Below are positions 6,625-9,618 of a stretch of DNA of 9,618 bases, piece after piece. The DNA is taken from assembly GCA_027013265.1 (NCBI GenBank), contig JALUXQ010000159.1:1-9618 (forward strand), in the 5' to 3' direction. Numbering within the stretch: position 1 is the first letter of the stretch; each line of letters opens with the position of its first letter. Both the position numbers and the translations under genes were made by a program. Under the pieces are notes generated by a model. That model did not search any database. It had not been told where the DNA came from and saw only the letters and a program-made list of their open reading frames with translations. The stretch is from Campylobacteraceae bacterium. GTDB lineage: Bacteria > Campylobacterota > Campylobacteria > Campylobacterales > Sulfurospirillaceae.

Positions 6625-6629
6625 AAAAT

Positions 6630-7586
6630 ATGTTGAAAAAAGTAGTTTTGGCAGTAGGAACTGCATCATTGATGTTTGCAGGAACTGTAAATATGGACTT
6701 AAATGCAAAGTATGGAGCTACAAATTTCCATACAAAGGGTGCTGTGAAATATGCAGCTTTGGTTAAAAAGTACACAAATGGTAGCGTAAATATCAAAGTG
6801 CATGCCGGTAGTTCTCTTGTTAAGGGTAATGCTCTAAAAGCAGTAAAAGACGGTGTTGTACCTATGACAGATATGTTTATACCTTTTACAGCAGGTGGTG
6901 GTAAGGTTTTTGGTATCTCAGCTCTTCCTTTTGTGGCTTCTTCGTATGATGATGCCTATAGGTTGTATCAAATCTCAAAGCCAGCTTACAACAAAACATT
7001 TAAAAAGTGGAATCAAAAGCTTTTGTATGCAGTTACTTGGCCACCAAGTGGAATTTATACTAAAAAAGCTATAAACTCTACTGCCGATTTTGCTGGAGTA
7101 AAGGCTAGAACTTATGATAAAAACTCAGCAAACTTTGTGAAGATGGCAGGCGGTAGTGCTGTGGCACTTCCATGGGGTGAGGTTTACTCAGCTCTTAGTA
7201 CGGGTCTTGTAAATGCGGTCGTTACATCTTCCGAGAGTGGAAAAAATGGTAAACTTTGGGAAGTTTTAAGCAACTTTACAAAGATAGGCTATGCTTATCC
7301 ACTTCAAGCAGTCACAATCAATCTTGATTATTGGAATTCACTCGATAAAGTTCAACAAAAAGCTATGCTCAAAGCTGCAAAGGAGATGGAAAAAATCCAA
7401 TGGGATATCAGTAGAAACATAGATAAAGAGGATTTAGCTATACTTGCAAAACATAGCATGAAAGTTAGTGCTCCAAGTGCTACACTTAAAAAGCAGTTAG
7501 CAGTTGTTGGCTCAAAAATGTTAAAATCTTATCTTGAAGATGCAAGCAGTGACATCAAAAAAATCTTCAAAGAGTATAGAAAATAA
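6630..7586 (+). CDS. dctP: TRAP transporter periplasmic solute-binding protein DctP
   Basis: The extracytoplasmic receptor of a tripartite ATP-independent periplasmic transporter: it binds an organic-acid ligand in the periplasm and delivers it to DctQM. Seen (318 aa): a signal peptide MLKKVVLAVGTASLMFA with likely cleavage after A17; then the TRAP receptor pattern, including HAGSSL, PFVASS and KARTYD with R160, the conserved arginine that usually salt-bridges the ligand carboxylate, followed by GGSAVALPWGEVYSALSTG and GLVNAVVTS. Length is normal for the family (about 320-340). Start at 6630 is set by AAAGGAG. It leads an operon with dctQ, dctM and a pxpA gene; the next gene starts eight bases on. 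An inverted repeat at 6505-6527 may regulate it. Substrate cannot be read from the sequence; the downstream pxpA points to 5-oxoproline or a related acid. Family is secure, substrate speculative. Confidence 0.9.
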   Translation: MLKKVVLAVGTASLMFAGTVNMDLNAKYGATNFHTKGAVKYAALVKKYTNGSVNIKVHAGSSLVKGNALKAVKDGVVPMTDMFIPFTAGGGKVFGISALPFVASSYDDAYRLYQISKPAYNKTFKKWNQKLLYAVTWPPSGIYTKKAINSTADFAGVKARTYDKNSANFVKMAGGSAVALPWGEVYSALSTGLVNAVVTSSESGKNGKLWEVLSNFTKIGYAYPLQAVTINLDYWNSLDKVQQKAMLKAAKEMEKIQWDISRNIDKEDLAILAKHSMKVSAPSATLKKQLAVVGSKMLKSYLEDASSDIKKIFKEYRK

Positions 7587-7594
7587 GAAAAATT

Positions 7595-8080
7595 ATGAAA
7601 TTTTTTATAAAATTTGAAAAAAGGCTCTCAGGATTGGGAGCCTTTCTTTCGGCACTTTTCGTCATTGCTTTGGTATTGTTGATACTTACAGAGATATTTT
7701 CGAGGACATTTTTTGATAGATCAACCATGCTAGCAGATGAATATAGCGGATATTTTTATCTAGCTTCTGTATTTTTAGGTCTTGGCTATACATTTAGTCA
7801 AAAAGCACACATAAGAATCAATATCTTAACTGCACGGCTTTCAAGCGATACACGAAGATATTTTGATATATTTGCTGGCACTATCACTTTTGGTGTTATA
7901 GCATTTATATTTTATCGGGTAACTCTTATGATGATGGATGCGTATAGTTTCGATATACTCTCAGAGGGAGTCTCAGAGACACCTATCTATCTTACGCAAA
8001 TTCCTATGATAATTGGCTCATTTATATTTGTTATCTCACTCATGGCCTTTATCATCAAAAGGATGAAAAATGATAGCTGA
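7595..8080 (+). CDS. dctQ: TRAP transporter small permease subunit DctQ
   Basis: The small membrane subunit that pairs with DctM and helps dock the receptor. Seen (161 aa): four hydrophobic helices at about 14-34, 50-68, 89-109 and 133-155, with the family features EIFSRTFF after helix 1, DEYSGYFYLASVFLGLGY in helix 2, and HIRIN shortly after it, typical of DctQ. The ATG follows the dctP stop by eight bases and has only a poor ribosome site (AAGAAAA), unlike dctP, so it is likely made in smaller amount. A 10-bp hairpin lies inside its codons 9-17. Its last eleven bases overlap the start of dctM. Identification is by topology, motif and position between dctP and dctM. Confidence 0.88.
   Translation: MKFFIKFEKRLSGLGAFLSALFVIALVLLILTEIFSRTFFDRSTMLADEYSGYFYLASVFLGLGYTFSQKAHIRINILTARLSSDTRRYFDIFAGTITFGVIAFIFYRVTLMMMDAYSFDILSEGVSETPIYLTQIPMIIGSFIFVISLMAFIIKRMKNDS
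7620..7645 (+). promoter_or_regulatory. Stable hairpin within the start of dctQ, candidate attenuator or mRNA stabiliser
   Basis: AAAGGCTCTC (7620-7629) pairs with GGGAGCCTTT (7636-7645) over ten base pairs (one G-U) around a six-base AGGATT loop, followed by CTTTC. It is by far the most GC-rich stem seen near this operon and lies 34 bases after the dctP stop. It could partly terminate transcription or block 3' exonucleases, so that dctP mRNA exceeds dctQM mRNA. The structure is read from sequence; the role is inferred. Confidence 0.55.
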
Positions 8081-9407
8081 TCCATTGACTCTAACCATCG
8101 TACTATTGATTATTATGTTTGCTTTTTTACTCTCTTCTATATGGATTGGAGTCTCCTTGATGCTCACAGGCATCTTTGGTATGCTGATTTTTAAAGTAAA
8201 TTTACCACCCAATATTCATATTTGGGATAAGATAGGGGATCTGCTCTCGTCATCCCTGTATGATTCACTAAACTCTTGGTCCTTAGCGGCACTTCCCATG
8301 TTTATATTGATGGGAGAGCTGTTGTATAAATCATCCATATCAACTAGACTTTTAAATGGACTCATACCTTGGCTTACAAAAGTACCAGGCAGACTTCTAC
8401 ATGTAAATGTAGCAGCTTGTTCTTTGTTTGCAGCAGTTTCAGGTTCATCAGCAGCTACCACGGCAACAGTAGGTAAAATAACTCTAAATGAGCTAAAAAA
8501 AAGAGGATACAGCAAATCCTTGGCTATTGGCTCACTTGCAGGAAGTGGAACTTTAGGATTTTTGATACCTCCTAGTTTGATTATGATTATATATGGGGTA
8601 TTGTCAAATGTCTCTATCGGCAAGCTCTTTATCGCTGGAATTTTACCAGGAATTTTATTGGCAAGTTCATATGCACTTTATATAATCATAGTTGCTAGCA
8701 TTGACAAAAGTATAGTTCCTCTTGAAGAAGAGAAGATAACTTGGAAGATGAGACTCAACTCTCTAAAAGATTTAGCACCGATTTTCTCTTTGATAGTTTT
8801 AGTTTTAGGAAGTATCTACGCTGGATTTGCAACTCCAACAGAAGCGGCAGCGTTAGGGGTTTTGGGCTCTATTCTTCTGGGGTTTTATTTTAAAAGTTTG
8901 GATTTTGAAGTTTTTAAAACTGCTATTTTAAACTCTATAAAAACAACCGTGATGATAAGCTTTATCATTGCTGGTGCTGGATTTTTATCTCAAGTAGTAG
9001 GATTTTTAGGAATCGCAAGGGCTTTAAGTGAATACATAGCCTCTTTGGGATTGTCACCATATATGCTTATCTTTGTTGTGGGAATTATGTATATGATACT
9101 TGGCATGATGCTTGATGGTATATCCATGGTTGTCATGACTTTACCAATTGTACTTCCAATCGTGACTATTGCAGGATATGATCCGCTTTGGTTCGGTATA
9201 TTTTTAGTGCTTATGGTTGAACTCTCTCAGATAACTCCTCCTGTTGGATTTTCACTTTTTGTGATACAAAGTATTTCAGGAGAGAAAATTGACTATATTT
9301 TAAAGGCAACTTTTCCATTTTTTGTTATAATGATACTTATAGTTGTAGTTTTGACCGTGTTCCCTGAGATAACATTTTATTTACCGTCAAAAATGGTGCA
9401 TGGCTAG
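8070..9407 (+). CDS. dctM: TRAP transporter large permease subunit DctM
   Basis: The membrane-embedded transport channel, which couples uptake to an ion (usually sodium) gradient. Seen (445 aa, normal for the family): about a dozen hydrophobic helices and the DctM hallmarks ALPMFILMGELLYKS, SGSSAA at 124-129, KRGYSKSLAIGSLAGSGTLG, LIPPS at 165-169, KLFIAGILPG, FATPTEAAALGVLG, and ELSQITPPVGFSLFVI near the C-terminus. AAGGA (8059-8063) precedes the ATG by six bases, and the gene begins eleven bases inside dctQ, so the two permease subunits are coupled. It is followed after twelve bases by pxpA. There is no sign of truncation or DctQ-DctM fusion. Confidence 0.95.
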   Translation: MIADPLTLTIVLLIIMFAFLLSSIWIGVSLMLTGIFGMLIFKVNLPPNIHIWDKIGDLLSSSLYDSLNSWSLAALPMFILMGELLYKSSISTRLLNGLIPWLTKVPGRLLHVNVAACSLFAAVSGSSAATTATVGKITLNELKKRGYSKSLAIGSLAGSGTLGFLIPPSLIMIIYGVLSNVSIGKLFIAGILPGILLASSYALYIIIVASIDKSIVPLEEEKITWKMRLNSLKDLAPIFSLIVLVLGSIYAGFATPTEAAALGVLGSILLGFYFKSLDFEVFKTAILNSIKTTVMISFIIAGAGFLSQVVGFLGIARALSEYIASLGLSPYMLIFVVGIMYMILGMMLDGISMVVMTLPIVLPIVTIAGYDPLWFGIFLVLMVELSQITPPVGFSLFVIQSISGEKIDYILKATFPFFVIMILIVVVLTVFPEITFYLPSKMVHG

Positions 9408-9419
9408 CAAGGATAAAAA

Positions 9420-9618
9420 ATGATAAAATTAAATTGTGATATGGGTGAGAGTTTTGGAACTTGGAAGATGGGGCTTGATGAGGAGATTATGCCCTTAATC
9501 GACATGTCAAATATAGCTTGTGGATTTCATGCAAGCGATCCCATGACTATGGATAAAACTGTTAAGTTGGCTGTAAAAAATAGTGTATCCATCGGAGCGC
9601 ATCCAGGATATCCTGATT
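9420..9618 (+). CDS. pxpA: 5-oxoprolinase subunit A (LamB/YcsF family), 5' part only
   Basis: With PxpB and PxpC, PxpA forms the bacterial ATP-dependent 5-oxoprolinase, which converts 5-oxo-L-proline to L-glutamate in the cytosol. Only the first 66 residues are inside the window (family length about 250). Seen: [10 protein letters not shown] at 4-13, then [15 protein letters not shown] and [14 protein letters not shown], which match the LamB/YcsF signature (E. coli YbgL has [17 protein letters not shown] and IGAHPSFPD). AAGGA (9409-9413) is six bases before the ATG, and only twelve bases separate it from dctM, so it belongs to the TRAP operon. pxpB and pxpC would be expected downstream but are beyond the window. 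Family is secure; the reaction is inferred from family knowledge. Confidence 0.93.
   Translation, partial: MIKLNCDMGESFGTWKMGLDEEIMPLIDMSNIACGFHASDPMTMDKTVKLAVKNSVSIGAHPGYPD

Noticed and set aside
6600..6629. Upstream ATG at 6600 as the dctP start
   Set aside because: It has no ribosome site, adds hydrophilic residues before a normal signal peptide, and directly follows a likely -10 box; AAAGGAG before ATG 6630 is decisive.
8216..8623. Open frame of 135 codons on the minus strand
   Set aside because: It lies wholly inside dctM, whose protein matches its family throughout; the antisense product has no recognisable motif and no ribosome site was evident.
1..9618. tRNA, rRNA, CRISPR arrays, insertion sequences or phage genes
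   Set aside because: No clover-leaf sequence, regularly spaced repeat, transposase motif or phage-like protein was seen on either strand.

Overview
The window reads as chromosomal DNA from a low-GC member of the Campylobacterota (epsilonproteobacteria), probably a free-living Sulfurimonas, Sulfurospirillum or Arcobacter-like genus. The evidence is the strongly AT-rich codon use (many ATA, AAA and TTA codons), genes packed with overlaps, and a central block whose content matches, as I recall it, the Campylobacter jejuni Cj0976-Cj0980 neighbourhood (cmoB, Cj0977 hotdog protein, small lipoprotein, dipeptidase). Genus-level placement is inference. I saw no rRNA, tRNA, CRISPR, transposase or phage gene.

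Layout. (1) 48-1883 (+): a membrane diguanylate cyclase with a periplasmic CxxCH haem-c motif, a cytoplasmic cysteine-rich region and a C-terminal GGEEF domain whose inhibitory I-site looks lost. (2) 1884-1967: an 84-nt region that folds into one long imperfect hairpin with perfect 14-bp ends. (3) 1983-2579 (+): a metallo-beta-lactamase fold hydrolase resembling glyoxalase II. It meets, one base apart and convergently, (4) a minus-strand block read from 4294 down to 2581: small lipoprotein, cmoB (tRNA wobble-uridine modification) and a hotdog-fold protein with an acidic N-terminus. The hotdog gene has its own sigma-28-type promoter at the end of cmoB. (5) 4399-6452 (+): an EI24/CysZ-like membrane protein overlapping by ATGA with a PepD-like M20 dipeptidase. 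(6) 6453-6629: an intergenic region rich in inverted repeats. (7) 6630-9618 (+): a complete TRAP transporter, dctP-dctQ-dctM, followed by the first 66 codons of a LamB/YcsF (PxpA) 5-oxoprolinase subunit that runs off the window.

How the parts work together. The right-hand operon looks like uptake plus catabolism. The periplasmic receptor and the two permease subunits should import an organic acid using an ion gradient, and the adjoining pxpA suggests that this acid could be 5-oxoproline (pyroglutamate), which PxpABC hydrolyses to glutamate. A stable hairpin at the start of dctQ could set a high receptor-to-permease ratio. The dipeptidase upstream also releases amino acids. The left-hand cyclase would turn a redox, gas or ligand signal sensed at a periplasmic haem into c-di-GMP, which often governs motility. 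The sigma-28-type promoter on the hotdog gene separately suggests a motility-linked regulon.

No wholly new system is evident. The most interesting items are the sigma-28 promoter, the hairpin inside dctQ, the TRAP-PxpA pairing, the long inverted repeat after the cyclase and the unusual sensor architecture of that cyclase.
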